Below, piece by piece: positions 1 to 12,676 of a stretch of DNA of 64,000 bases. How positions within the stretch are numbered: the first letter of the stretch is position 1; each line of letters starts with the position of its first letter. Under the pieces are notes generated by a model. That model made no database searches. It was not told where the DNA came from and worked only from the letters and a program-made list of their open reading frames with translations. Origin of the DNA: Stomorhina lunata (lineage: Eukaryota; Arthropoda; Insecta; Diptera; Rhiniidae); assembly GCA_933228675.1 (NCBI GenBank), contig OW121741.1, forward strand, positions 136,122,649 through 136,186,648, in the 5' to 3' direction. A program made the position numbers and the translations under genes.

Positions 1-476
1 TTCTTATTTTTATAGGAAAATTTTCAAAAATTTCTTATTTTTATAGGAAATTTTTATTTTTATAGGAAGTTTTTCAACAATTTTTATTTTTATAGGAAGT
101 TTTTCAAAAATTTCTTATTTTTATAGGAAATTTTTAAAAAATTTCTTATTTTTATAGAAAATTTTTCAAAAATTTCCTATTTTTATAGGAAATTTTTCGA
201 AAAAACTTATTGTTATAGGAAATTTATCAAAAATTTATATTTTTATAGGAAATTTTGTTAAAATTTCTTATTTTTATAAGAAATTTTTCAAAAATTTCTT
301 ATTTTTATAGGAAATTTTTCAAAAATTTCTTATTTTTATAGGAAATTTTTTAAAAATTTCTTATTTTTATAGGAAATTTTTATAGGAAGTTTTTCAAACA
401 ATTTTTATTTTTATAGGAAGTTTTTCAAAAATTTCTTATTTTGATACGAAATTTAAAAAAAAAAATCCTACAAAAA
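1..476 (-). repeat. 31-bp AT-rich satellite array, left-truncated by the window
   Basis: About fifteen imperfect copies of a roughly 31-bp unit containing CTTATTTTTATAGGAAATTT and then TTTCAAAAA. It is the reverse complement of the unit that fills 19797-23318, so the two arrays are the same family in opposite orientation. Copies here are diverged, with single-base changes and short deletions, as expected at an array edge. The array runs off the left end of the window. Confidence 0.9.
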
Positions 477-2811
477 TAGGGTACATCAAGTTTTGGTATT
501 GACAGTAATCATGAACAACGCCATTTCTAAGCATCTAGTTTTTAATATATTATTTTATTTCAAATACAATTGTTAAATCGCATTAACAATAATTCTTACA
601 AAAAAAGTGTTAAAAAGAATCATCATCTATCCATCCATCCACTTCCATAACGATTTATTGTGTCTAATTTAAGTGTCGTAATGGGGTAGCGTTTAGCCGG
701 AATTGTTGTGTTAATTTTTATTTTGATCATTTTGAGTCCGTCAGAGTTTGGTTAACAAAAAGCTGACTTGTTATTATTTTTTTTATTAATTTATTTGTTT
801 TTATTATTCTTCTATTAAGTAAAAAGCCGGTTAAATTCGACTGTGAGATACCATAAAGAATATTGTTCATGCAAATTTTATATAGAAACATTTTCAGTAT
901 AAACTTTTTTTTATAGAAAATTTTTAACATAAAATTTTTTATAGAAGATTCTTTTAAAATTTTTCTGTTGAACATTTTTCAACATAAAATTTTATATAGA
1001 AAATTTTTCATCATAAAAATTTTATGTTGAAATTTTGCGGTATCAAAATTTTGTATGAAAAATTTTTCGGTATCAAAATTTTATATAAAAAATTATTTGC
1101 AAATCAAAATTCTATATGGAAAATTTTATATGGAAAGTTAGTATACCACATTACCAGCCAATACCATGTTACCCGCACTGACTCCACAAAAAAAATATAT
1201 ATATAGATCAGTAATTTAAGTTTAATATATTTAATTATACTACGAAATTCATGAGAATCGTTCCATATTTGAACCTAGGCTTTACCGACTATAGCAGTTT
1301 CATTCTTTCATTACATCACCTGTATACCCCATACCCTTTTAAACACCTACCCACAGTAGGGCATTTCAATCAAATCTTTTTCTTTCTTTTGTCTTTTATA
1401 CTCTTCTACGAGTATCTACTACTATCTCGTTACTTACTCGTGGTATTTATTTTCTTATTTAATACGAGTAAATCGTATTTAAAATTGACCTTGAACTTGA
1501 TATTAGTTACCGACTTACGACGTCCAACATTTATTTATATGGAAAAAAAAAGAATGAAAAAAGTTGTATAGTATGACTTTTACACAATCAAACCACGACC
1601 AACAAACCGAAACCGGTTTTACGTTTAAAAACTCTTGTCATACTTGTACGTTAAGACAAAGTCGTCGGACCAACCAACCAACCAACTAAACAACCAACCA
1701 ACCAACATCTCTAACATGAGTGAAATGATCAAATGTATTTAAAAGTGACCGTTGAGGAAAAAAACGTGTAAGACAAATTAACTTCTGTCCAGTCGTTTGG
1801 CCTGCCTGACAGACTAAAAACTGATTGAATGGAAGTATTTGAATGATTAAAGCAGTTTCTAATATAAATAATAATTTTAAAATTATTAATAACAATTATT
1901 TATGGTTTATAGCTGTTTAAGAGAATTTGTAAGAGGAGCTTAGAAGAATGAAGTGGTATTGACTTAATTTATTATTGTCACAAAATTTTAATATTTCGTC
2001 GGCTCTTGACAGGTGTCTTTTTAAAATGATTCGAAAGATAACTAGCGACAATGAGATGTGCACAAGTTTTTTTCAGAGGATAAGTTTAAAGGGTTATAAC
2101 TTCGTAGTTTCCTTAATCTACGTTCGAGAAGTAGGTAATTTCTGATCATCATCGAAATTTTAAATATATTGAAGGTAAAAATGTAAAAAAATCTTTCCGA
2201 AAGGCTTTAATATTAAGTCCAGTTCGGTCATAATTATGGTATTTTTGGAAATTTGGATATGAGTTGATAGAACCCTGGGCTGAAATTTTTTATATTTTGA
2301 ACCTGAGTATTCAAAAGTGATATTTCGCAGAAAAAGAAGTAACATTCAGGAAATGCTGCCTATACAATTGCATATATTATACATAGGTACATATATATAT
2401 ACGAATGGGGCTACCTTTTTTAATAAGGGGACAGAGAAGAGGTGAAAGAGGTAAAAAGAAGAGATAGAGCATGTCAGGTCTATTTTTATAAAGGTAAAAG
2501 TTTTCTTGCAAAATTTGACTTGAAATTTGACTTTAAATTTCTGAAAAAGTGTACAAGCTACATAAGTAAATTTTTGCAGTTATAAAGTTTATTTTGTTGT
2601 TTATGTAAAACAATTTTAAAAAATTAAAAAAAAATAAACCCAATTGACCTTTTTTTGCAATTAAAATTTTGGTATATAGAATTTTGCAATTTTTTAAAAA
2701 AATTAATTTTCTGGATTCGTTTATGAATTTGCGCTACATTTTATTTTTGAAATCTAAAGAGAATATATGGGACTATATAACTGCATTTCAGAAAGTTGCA
2801 AAATCGGCCTT
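477..2811. other. AT-rich spacer with no recognisable gene
   Basis: Unique-looking AT-rich DNA. Short open frames exist, the longest with an ATG at 1251-1571 (106 codons), but they are low-complexity and hydrophobic and show no domain. The stretch 900-1140 contains degenerate TTTTATATAGAAAATTTT motifs like the satellites elsewhere in the window. A CCAA microsatellite is listed separately. Confidence 0.6.
1669..1706. repeat. (CCAA)n microsatellite
   Basis: Interrupted run of CCAA tetranucleotides (ACCAACCAACC, one CTAAA interruption, then ACCAACCAACC). Ordinary simple repeat. Confidence 0.85.
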
Positions 2812-2996
2812 GCATTATTACTAAATTTACAAACAAAACTTTTAAGAATTATGTCCATAAACCATAAGTAAAAGCGTAGATTATCGACTGAACAAAAACA
2901 AACATTTTTCAGTTTTCATCTACCTTCACTTCGCTTTTACTTATGGTTTATGAACATAATTCTTAAAAGTTTTGTTTATAAATTTAGTAATAATGC
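2812..2996. repeat. foldback element with 65-bp arms
   Basis: Positions 2812-2876 and 2932-2996 are reverse complements with two mismatches over 65 bp, separated by a 55-bp spacer. The arms begin GCATTATTACTAAATTTA and end at an AAGTAAAAGCG motif. No protein is encoded and no clear target duplication was found. It could be a foldback or MITE transposon. If transcribed it would form a long, nearly perfect RNA hairpin. Confidence 0.85.
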
Positions 2997-3104
2997 GAGG
3001 TTTTCGATTTGTCTAAATTGGTAATCTTCCTGAAGAGATGACTAAACCAACCATCGAAACGCGTCGAGGAATTTTGTTTCTCCGCAAACATTTTTTGGCC
3101 TTTT

Positions 3105-3356
3105 ATCAAAAAATTTTCTATAGAAAAATTTTTGATAAAAAACTTACAGAAACATTTTAAATAAAAAAATTTTCCATAGAAAAATTTGTAATAAAAATTT
3201 TTTTTATAGCAAAATTTTTCATTAAAAAAATTTTCTATAGAAAAATTTTTGATAAAAAAATTATAGAAACATTTTTAATGAACAAATTTTCCATAGAAAA
3301 ATTTTTGATAAAAAAAATTTTCTATAGAAAAATTTTTGATAAAAATATTTTAAAAA
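3105..3356 (+). repeat. 30-bp satellite, small array
   Basis: About eight copies of a 30-bp unit with the core TTTTCTATAGAAAAATTTTT followed by GATAAAAAAA. It is the same family as the arrays at 38971-40714, 42360-43627 and 43750-44772. It is followed by the flank that also follows the array ending at 44772. Confidence 0.88.
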
Positions 3357-3372
3357 ATTGAATGTTTCAAAC

Positions 3373-3470
3373 GTTAGAACTACACATTGAAAAAGTACCT
3401 ATTTTAGTTAAAAGTATAAAAAATGGCAACTCTGCCGACTATTTTTTGTTCTGTTCTCTTTGCGCCGACC
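3373..3470 (+). repeat. conserved right flank of 30-bp arrays, copy 1
   Basis: Non-repetitive segment starting GTTAGAACTACACATTGAAA and ending TTTGCGCCGACC. It closely matches 44822-44924 and, over its last part, 40715-40759. In all three places it lies within about 20-50 bp of the end of a 30-bp array. It contains a small GGCA/TGCC stem. This is probably the right-hand part of a mobile element that carries the array. Confidence 0.75.
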
Positions 3471-5004
3471 GCTTATCTCTCGACTCGAGATATTCCATGC
3501 CTCACAGCCATTTAAGAGCACGGGTTAGATATTAGTGTTAAAAACTTTGAGTTTGGTGATAGTCGAGATATTTTGAAATCTCCAGAACTTATTATGAATA
3601 CCAAAGAAGTATAAAAAAACAAAAAATAATAAAAGATAGTGTATAAGTTTGTTAAGCTGAACCGATCATATTGTCATAAGTAAAAGTAAATGAGTTATTA
3701 ATATCCATCATAATTCTCGTTTGCAATTTCGCTTAAGTGTTTAGTAATGATCATGGGTACTGACATTTTAATAGTGGGTGACAAGGTGTGCTAACAAAGT
3801 TCATAGTGGGAAAGAAAATGCGGTATTTCACACTTCTATATCTCATTTGCAGTATTCCCAAAATATAAAAAATAAAATAATAAAATTAATTATTTTTAGT
3901 AAATGTAATGCAAAAAGTTGAATTTTGTTGACTAGTGCTACTAATGTTTATATTCTAGCAAATTAAATAATATTAGGAATTTTTATGTCTTGTCTAACAT
4001 AAGAAAAAAAACTTAAAATTCTTGTTTACAATCGGGGATTTTTCTAAATGGGTAATTACAATGTTTTTATCAGTTGTATTTCTTATGTTAATTTATTCAT
4101 AGAGTTTTTCAATATTGTTTATTGTTAATTCGTATAAACTTAAGATTTATTTAAATTATGGAGTTTTTTCACAATTAATTCTTTAAAATGAAAGAAATTA
4201 AAAATAATTTCCAATCGCTAGAATTAAGCTTAAGAGCAAATAGGGATATTTTCATAAATCAATATCTAAAGTTTTTAGTATTTTTCAATTTCCTTTATAT
4301 AAGATACAAGTCCGGAAATTCTGATATTTTCTATAACTAGAATTAAATAACTAAAGTCTGCAAAACTTAAATAATTTTAAAATATCTGCGATAAAACATA
4401 AATTCAAGACTAATTGGCCTTTAATAAAGTCACAATAAACATGAGTGGACATGACTGGACACAGTCATATTTTTCAATATTCAAATCTGAATATGCAAAT
4501 ATGAAATATCTCCATAAAAAATAAGAGCATGTCTGACATTGGAAAACATTTAATTACAAAGTCATGATTTGAAATGCAATATTAATTTCATTTCTTTTTG
4601 AACAAGATTTATGCATTAATTGCCCACAAATCTTGAGATCTTAATCGTTCAGAACAATTTAGAAATTAAAGATGAAATATGGATTCTAAATGGATTTTTT
4701 TTATTAAATATAATTCCTGGTTTTGTAGACATTTATTATCTACAAGTAGACACTGAGTTCTTATGTAGAACTATTTTTAAATCAGTTTAGTCATTCTTCT
4801 TATATGTATGACTTAAGTCATAGCTTCAGGTGCACTGACTCGCAGCTATAATGAAAGTTCTAGACATAGTTCTAGATGGAAAAATTTTAACTTCTAGGAC
4901 TTCAGATAGGTCCACAACTAATCCTTAAAGCTTTAGAAATGTGCTATAGGTTGGTAATGTGGTATAGTTACTATTTCTTAAACACATAATCTAAGAGTAT
5001 AACG
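3471..5004. other. AT-rich spacer
   Basis: No open reading frame of interest, tandem repeat or recognisable element. Unique-looking AT-rich sequence leading into the satellite at 5005. Confidence 0.6.
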
Positions 5005-7492
5005 TCTTCCTATAGTAAACTTTTCTATAGAAATGTCTTCCTAACGTCAACTTTTCTATAGAAATGTCTTCCTAACGTCAACTTTTCTATATTAATGTCT
5101 TCGTAACGTCAACTTTTCTATAGAAATGTCTTCCTATCGTTAACTTTTCTATAGAAACGTCTTCCTAACGTCAACTTTTCTATAGAAACGTCTTCCTAAC
5201 GTCAACTTTTCTATAGAAATGACTTCCTAACGTCAACTTTTCTATAGAAACGTCTTCCTAACGTCAACTTTTCTATAGAAATGTCTTCCTATCATCAACT
5301 TTTCTATAGAAATGTCTTCCTATCGTCAACTTTTCTATAGAAATGTCTTCCTATCGTCAACTTTTCTATAGAAATGTCTTCCTATCGTCAACTTTTCTAT
5401 AGAAATGTCTTCCTTTCGTCAACTTTTCTATAGAAATATCTTCCTATCGTCAACTTTTCTATAGAAACGTCTTCCTAACGTCAACTTTTCTATAGAAATG
5501 TCTTCCTATAGTAAACTTTTCTATAGAAATGTCTTCCTAACGTCAACTTTTCTATAGAAATGTCTTCCTAACGTCAACTTTTCTATATTAATGTCTTCGT
5601 AACGTCAACCTTTCTATAGAAATGTCTTCCTATCGTTAACTTTTCTATAGAAACGTCTTCCTAACGTCAACTATTCTATAGAAACGTCTTCCTAACGTCA
5701 ACTTTTCTATAGAAATGACTTCCTAACGTCAACTTTTCTATAGAAACGTCTTCCTAACGTCAACTTTTCTATAGAAACGTCTTCCTAACGTCAACTTTTC
5801 TATAGAAATGTCTTCCTAACGTCAACTTTTCTATAGAAATGTCTTCCTAACGTCAACTTTTCTATAGAAATGTCTTCCTTTCGTCAACTTTTCTATAGAA
5901 ATATCTTCCTATCGTCAACTTTTCTATAGAAACGTCTTCCTAACGTCAACTTTTCTATAGAAATGTCTTCCTAACGTCAACTTTTCTATAGAAATCTCTT
6001 CCTAACGTCAACTTTTCTATAGAAATGTCTTCCTAACGTCAACTTTTCTATAGAAATGTCTTCCTAACGTCAACTTTTCTATAGAAATGTCTTCCTAACG
6101 TCAACTTTTCTATAGAAATGTCTTCCTATCGTCAACTTTTCTATAGAAATGTCTTCCTATCGTCAACTTTTCTATAGAAATGTCTTCTTATCGTCAACTT
6201 TTCTATAGAAATGTCTTCCTATCGTCAACTTTTCTATAGAAATGTCTTCCTATCGTCAACTTTTCTATAGAAATGTCTTCCTATCGTCAACTTTTCTATA
6301 GAAATGTCTTCCTATCGTCAACTTTGCTATAGAAATGTCTTCCTATCGTCAACTTTTCTATAGAAATGTCTTCCTATCGTCCACTTTTCTATAGAAATGT
6401 CTTCCTATCGTCAACTTTTCTATAGAAATGTCTTCCTATCGTCAACTTTTCTATAGAAATGTCTTCCTATCGTCAACTTTTCTATAGAAATGTCTTCCTA
6501 TCGTTAACTTTTCTATAGAAACGTCTTCCTAACGTCAACTTTTCTATAGAAACGTCTTCCTAACGTCAACTTTTCTATAGAAATGACTTCCTAACGTCAA
6601 CTTTTCTATAGAAACGTCTTCCTAACGTCAACTTTTCTATAGAAATGTCTTCCTAACGTCAACTTTTCTATAGAAATGTCTTCCTAACGTCAACTTTTCT
6701 ATAGAAATGTCTTCCTTTCGTCAACTTTTCTATAGAAATATCTTCCTATCGTCAACTTTTCTATAGAAACGTCTTCCTAACATCAACTTTTCTATATAAA
6801 TGTCTTCCTATCGTCAACTTTTCTATAGAAATGTCTTCCTATCGTCAACTTTTCTATAGAAATGTCTTCCTATCGTCAACTTTTCTATAGAAATGTCTTC
6901 CTATCGTCAACTTTTCTATAGAAATGTCTTCCTATCGTCAACTTTTCTATAGAAATGTCTTCCTATCGTCAACTTTTCTATAGAAATGTCTTCCTATCGT
7001 CAACTTTTCTATAGAAATGTCTTCCTATCGTCAACTTTTCTATAGAAATGTCTTCCTATCGTCAACTTTTCTATAGAAATGTCTTCCTATCGTCAACTTT
7101 TCTATAGAAATGTCTTCCTATCATCAACTTTTCTATAGAAATGTCTTCCTATCGTCTACTTTTCTATAGAAATGTCTTCCTATCGTCAACTTTTCTATAG
7201 AAATGTCTTCCTATCGTCAACTTTTCTATAGAAATGTCTTCCTATCGTCAACTTTTCTATAGAAATGTCTTCCTATCGTCAACTTTTCTATAGAAATGTC
7301 TTCCTATCGTCAACTTTTCTATAGAAATGTCTTCCTATCGTCAACTTTTCTATAGAAATGTCTTCCTATCGTCAACTTTTCTATAGAAATGTCTTCCTAT
7401 CGTCTACTATTCTATAGAAATGTCTTCCTATCGTTAACTTTTCTATAGAAATGTTGTCCCATTGTCAACTTTTCTATAGAAATGTCTTCCTT
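5005..7492 (+). repeat. 31-bp satellite (GTCTTCCTATCGTCAAC family), block 1
   Basis: About 80 tandem copies of a 31-bp unit made of GTCTTCCTATCGTCAAC followed by TTTTCTATAGAAAT. Two main variants occur, CCTATCG and CCTAACG, plus rarer ones (TCGTAACG, GACTTCC, TATAGTAAAC). The rare variants recur at 496 bp, exactly 16 units: TATAGTAAAC at 5011 and 5507, ATTAATGTCTTCG at 5091 and 5587, GACTTCC at 5221 and 5717. This is a higher-order duplication. The same family appears inverted at 8679-9810 and direct again at 10726-12676. Confidence 0.95.
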
Positions 7493-8678
7493 TAAAAATC
7501 ACTTTGATTATATTTCAGTCCAAAGTCCACTTAAATCTATACACTTTTACTTTTAATGGTTTTAATATTGAATTAATTTTACTGGGAAATAAATTATGTT
7601 TAATAAAACAATCTGGCTGATACCTGTTCTTTTAAAGGCATTTCCTAGAATTTGGCTTTAACGCTTAAATATTTTATTTAATTTGATATTTATTTATTCA
7701 TTAATTCTTTTAAATGAAAGAAAAAACCAAGTAAATAATACAACTAACGATTTTATTCGCGTCATGGATTTTAATATTAAATTGTTATTGATATTTTTCT
7801 AATATTTACTCAAATCTACGCGAATTGGTCATTTTGTTGATATTGAAACATAAAATGCAATTTTCTTAGAAATTTATTAGATTCTAATATTTTTTATGAG
7901 TCATTGTTGTTGTTTAAGTAGCTCTTGAAAAAAAGAAACAATATTTTTATGGGTTTAGTTTTGTAATTTCTGTTTTTTTTTTAATTTTGAAAATAATAAA
8001 AATATTTATTAACAAAGTTTAGGCCTCCGAAAGTGTTAAATTGCGTTTTGGTTTATTGTATATTAAAACAAATCAGGGCATGGTAGTACTGAATCGTAGA
8101 TACTCTTCATCAATATTTTATTATTTGCTATACATCAAGTTCTTTAAAACAAATATTCTACCCTATACCAGTTAGGCCAATATGGCCGATAACAAAAATT
8201 TCAGTATTACAGACATAAGAAACAAACGGTCAGACATATCTAATATATCGCCAAATGGTTAAGGCTATTAAAAGTATAGAATTCTTTTTGCTGCTTCGAA
8301 GAATTTCTACTTAAATGACTTATCTTTTCTAATAGCTGTTTTTATTTTCTCAAATTCTGTTTAGGCCTTTACAAGTTTTATAATAAGACCTTTTTTGTTC
8401 TTTTGACGCTGTTTTTATTTGTACTTTTTGCTTCTAAAAATTCTTTACATTTATGGTCACTCAGTCAGTCATCCCAACCTACACTCGTAAAGCGTTTACA
8501 AGCACTCAAATGATGATAAAATGCATTTTTTGCAGCTGAATTAAATTATTTTGAAATGTGATGAAATATCAAAGATTTATTAGAATTTTATCAAATTTAT
8601 TCCAAATGAAGAAAAAAACTTTCTACAAAATATTTTTTATCACAAAAAAAAAAATTTAATACAAAAATTTTTTAAGAA
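7493..8678. other. spacer between satellite blocks
   Basis: AT-rich, non-repetitive sequence between the plus-oriented and minus-oriented blocks of the 31-bp satellite. I found no gene or element in it. Confidence 0.6.
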
Positions 8679-9810
8679 CAATTTCTACAGAAAAGTTGAC
8701 GATAGGAAGACCTTTCTATAGAAAAGTTGACGATAGGAAGACATTTCTATAGAAGAGTTGACGATAGGAAGACATTTCTATAGAAAAGTTGACGATAGGA
8801 AGACATTTCTATAGAAAAGTTGACGATAAGAAGATATTTCTATAGAAAAGTTGACGATAGGAAGACATTTCTATAGAAAAGTTGACGATAGGAAGACTTT
8901 TCTATAGAAAAGCTGACGAGAGGAAGACATTTCTATAGAAAAGTTTACGATAGGAAGACATTTCTATAGAAAAGTTGACAAAACGACAACATTTCTATAG
9001 AAAAGCTGACGATAGGACAACATTTCCATAGCAAAATTGGCGATAGGAAGACATTTCTATAGAAAAGTTGACGATAGGACAACATTTCTATAGAAAAGTT
9101 TTTGATAGGACAAACTTTTTATAGAAAAGTTGACGATAGGACAACATTTCTATAGAAAAGTTGATGATAGGACAACATTTCTATAGAAAAATTGACGATA
9201 GGACAACATTTCTATAGAAGAGTTGACTATAGGACAACATTTCTATAGAAAAGTTGACGATAGGACAACATTCCTATAGAAAAGTTGACGATAGGACAAC
9301 ATTTCTATAGAAAAGTTGATGATAGGACAACATTTCTATAGAAAAGTTGACAAAACGACAACATTTCTATAGAAAAGCTGAATTGACGATAGGAAAACAT
9401 TTCTATAGAAAAGTTGACGAGAGGACAACATTTCTATAGAAAAGTTGACGATAGGACAATATTTCTATAGAAAAGTTGAAGATAGGACAAACTTTTTATA
9501 GAAAAGTTGAAGATAGGGCAACATTTCTATAAAAAATTTGACGAAAGGACAACATTTCTAAAGAAAAGTTGACAATATGACAAAATTTTTAAGAAAAGTT
9601 TACGATAGGATAACATTTCTATAGAACAGTTAGCGACAGGACAACATTTCTATAGAAAAGTTGACAACAGGGCAACACTTCTACAAAAAATTTGACGATA
9701 GGACAACATTTCCATAGAAAAGTAGGCGATAGCAAGACATTTCTATAGAAAAGTTGACGATAGGAAGACATTTATACAGAAAAGTTGACGATAGAAAGGC
9801 ATTTCTACAG
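8679..9810 (-). repeat. 31-bp satellite (GTCTTCCTATCGTCAAC family), inverted block 2
   Basis: About 36 copies of the unit of 5005-7492 in reverse orientation (AGTTGACGATAGGAAGACAT then TTCTATAGAAA). Copies are more diverged than in the other two blocks. Most carry ACAAC where the other blocks have AGACA, defining a subfamily. Several single-base changes disrupt the CTATAG core. Confidence 0.92.
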
Positions 9811-9998
9811 AAAATTTTTGAAACAAAAAATTTTCTAAAAGAAAATTTTTGAAACGAAAAATTTTTCATAAGAAAATTTTTTGAGACGAAAATTTTTCTA
9901 TAGGGAAAAGTTCTTGAAAACAATAATTTTCTGTAGAAAAATTTTTTGGTTAAAAAAAAAATTTTTTTTCTTGCAAAAAAATTTGTGATAGAAAAATT
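9811..9998. repeat. degenerate repeats grading out of the inverted satellite
   Basis: A handful of poorly conserved units of about 30 bp with GAAACGAAAAATTTTTC-like cores. They resemble the AAAACGAAAAATTTTCTATA family at 51561-54055 more than the neighbouring satellite. They look like an old junction between two related repeat families. Confidence 0.6.
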
Positions 9999-10725
9999 TC
10001 TGAAAACGAAAATGATTTAAAACGACAATGTTCCGTGAAAAACGAAAAAGTTTCTTAGCATTTTTTTTTTGAAAAATCTATCAAATGTAATGAAATTCCT
10101 TGAATTTGTTTATTTTCAACTTGTAAAAGTTTTTATTTTGTCTTTAGATATTTAATCAACAATTAATTAAAAGTGTGTACTTGAGGATTCTATTATAAAA
10201 AACAACAGCCGTTTTTGCTGTTAATGACAATGATGACGATGATCATCATCGTCGTGATGATCATGTTGTTATTGCTGCTGGTATTGTTAATTGTTAATTG
10301 CATTAGATAGTTAATCTACGTCATTTAGTTGCTATTAAATTTTTTGAAAACTTTGCCATTCAAATCTTATGGAAAACTGGTTAACAAAATTGTTAAGCTT
10401 CTGTTTAGTTTCGCTTTTTTTTTATCGATTTGAAAAATTTTCAAGTTTAAAAATTCAACAACGAAAAAAAAAAAAATATTCTCATTGCCAGAAACGTGTA
10501 ATTGTTTATGGAGATTTCTGCCATAAAAATAGAATAAAATTCTCACAAAAACAATTAATTAAATCTCTTTTCATGTATTAGATTTCAAAGTTTTGTTTAA
10601 AAAAGTAATAAATAAATAAATTTACAAAAAAAAAAAAAAAATAACAATAAAGCCAGCAAACAATCGGAACTTTTTATGGATTTGCCACTAAAGATGGGTT
10701 AAATTTTTTGCTGTTTTTCCTTTAA
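9999..10725. other. spacer between satellite blocks
   Basis: AT-rich sequence with A-runs near 10460 and 10630 and a palindromic GATGATCATCATCG stretch near 10240. No gene is supported. The open frame at 10369-10581 is short and low-complexity. Confidence 0.55.
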
Positions 10726-12676
10726 TTTACTTTTCTATAGAACTATCTTTCTACCGTTAACTTTTCTATAGAACTGTATTCCTATTGTCAACTTTTCAAT
10801 ATAAATGTGGTCCTTTCGTCGACTTTTCTATAGAAATGTGGTCTTATCGTCAACTTTTCTGTAGAGATGTTGTCTATCGTCAACTTTTATATAGAGTCTT
10901 CCTATCGTCAACTTTTCTATAGAAATGTCTTCCTATCGTCAACTTTTCTATAGAAATGTTTTCCTATCGTCAACTTTTCTATAGAAATGTCTTCCTGTCG
11001 TCAACTTTTCTATAGAAATGTCTTCCTATCGTCAACTTTTCTATAGAAATGTCTTCCTATCGTCAACTTTTCTATAGAAATGTCTTCCTATCGTCATCTT
11101 TTCTATAGAAATGTCTTCCTATCGTCAACTTTTCTATAGAAATGTCTTTCTATCGTCAACTTTTCTATAGAAATATCTTCCTATCGTCAACTTTTCTATA
11201 GAAATGTCTTCCTGTCGTCAACTTTTCTATAGAAATGTCTTCCTATCGTCAACTTTTCTATAGAAATGTCTTCCTATCGTCATCTTTTCTATAGAAATAT
11301 CTTCTTATCGTCAACTTTTCTATAGAAATGTCTTCCTATCGTCAACTTTTCTATAGAAATGTCTTCCTATCGTCAACTTTTCTATAGAAATGTCTTCCTA
11401 TCGTCAACTTTTCTATAGAAATGTCTTCCTATCGTCAACTTTTCTATAGAAATGTCTTCCTATCGTCAACTTTTCTATAGAAATGTCTTCCTATCGTCAA
11501 CTTGTCTATAGAAATGTCTTCCTATCGTCAACTTTTCTATAAATATGTCTTCCTATCGTCAACTTTTCTATAGAAATGTCTTCCTATCGTTAACTTTTCT
11601 ATGGAAATGTCTTCCTATCGTCAACTTTTCTATAGAAATGTCTTCCTATCGTCAACTTTTCGATAGAAATGTCTTCCTATCGTCAACTTTTCGATAGAAA
11701 TGTCTTCCTATCGTCAACTTTTCTATAGAAATGTCTTCCTATCGTCAACTTTTCTATAGAAATGTCTTCCTATCGTCAACTTTTCTATAGAAATGTCTTC
11801 CTATCGTCAATTTTTCTATAGAAATGTCTTCCTATCGTCAACTTTTCTATAGAAATGTCTTCCTATTGTCAACTTTTCTATAGAAATGCCTTCCTATCGT
11901 CAACTTTTCTATAGAAAGGTCTTCCTATCGTTAACTTTTCTATAGAAAGGTCTTTCTATCGTCAACTTTTCTTAAGAAATGTCTTCCTATTGTCAACTTT
12001 TTGTAAGAAATGTCTTCATATTGTCAACTTTTCTATAGAAATGTCTTCCTATCGTCGACTTTTCTATAGAAATGTCTTCCTATCGTCGACTTTTCTATAG
12101 AAATGTCTTCCTGTCGTCGACTTTTCTATAGAAATGTCTTCCTATCGTCAACTTTTCTATAGAAATGTCTTCCTATCGTCAACTTTTCTATAGAAATATC
12201 TTCCTATCGTCAACTTTTCTATAGAAATATCTTCCTATCGTCAACTTTTCTATAGAAATGTCTTCCTATCGTCAATTTTTCTATAGAAATGTCTTTCTAT
12301 TGTCAACTTTTCTATAGAAATGTCTTCCTATCGTCATCTTTTCTATAGAAGTGTCTCACTATCGTCAACTTTTCTATAGAAATGTCTTCCTGTCGTCGAC
12401 TTTTATTTAGAAATATTGTCCTATAGAAATGTTTTCTATAGAAATGTTGTCTTATCGTCGACTTTTCTATAGAAATGCCTTTCTATCGTCGACTTTTCTA
12501 TAGAAATTTCTTCATATCGTCAACTTTTCTATAGAAATGTCTGTCTATCGTATACTTTTTAATAGAAATATCTTTCTTTCGTCAACTTTTTTTTACAGAA
12601 ATGTTGACCTATCGTAAACTTTTGTATGGAAAAGTCTTAATATCGTCAACTTTTCTATAGAAATGTCTTCCTATGG
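10726..12676 (+). repeat. 31-bp satellite (GTCTTCCTATCGTCAAC family), block 3
   Basis: About 63 copies in the same orientation as 5005-7492. The centre (10900-11900) is homogeneous. Both edges decay, with indels and TCGTCGAC variants towards the right. The CCTAACG variant common in block 1 is essentially absent here, so the blocks were homogenised separately. Confidence 0.94.

Noticed and set aside
1251..1571. 106-codon open frame with an ATG
   Set aside because: Hydrophobic and low-complexity with no domain, no codon-use difference from its surroundings and no neighbouring exon. Likely chance.
5005..12676. CRISPR-like appearance of regular 31-bp repeats
   Set aside because: Units are head to tail with no unique spacers, and the sequence is eukaryotic. 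This is a satellite.
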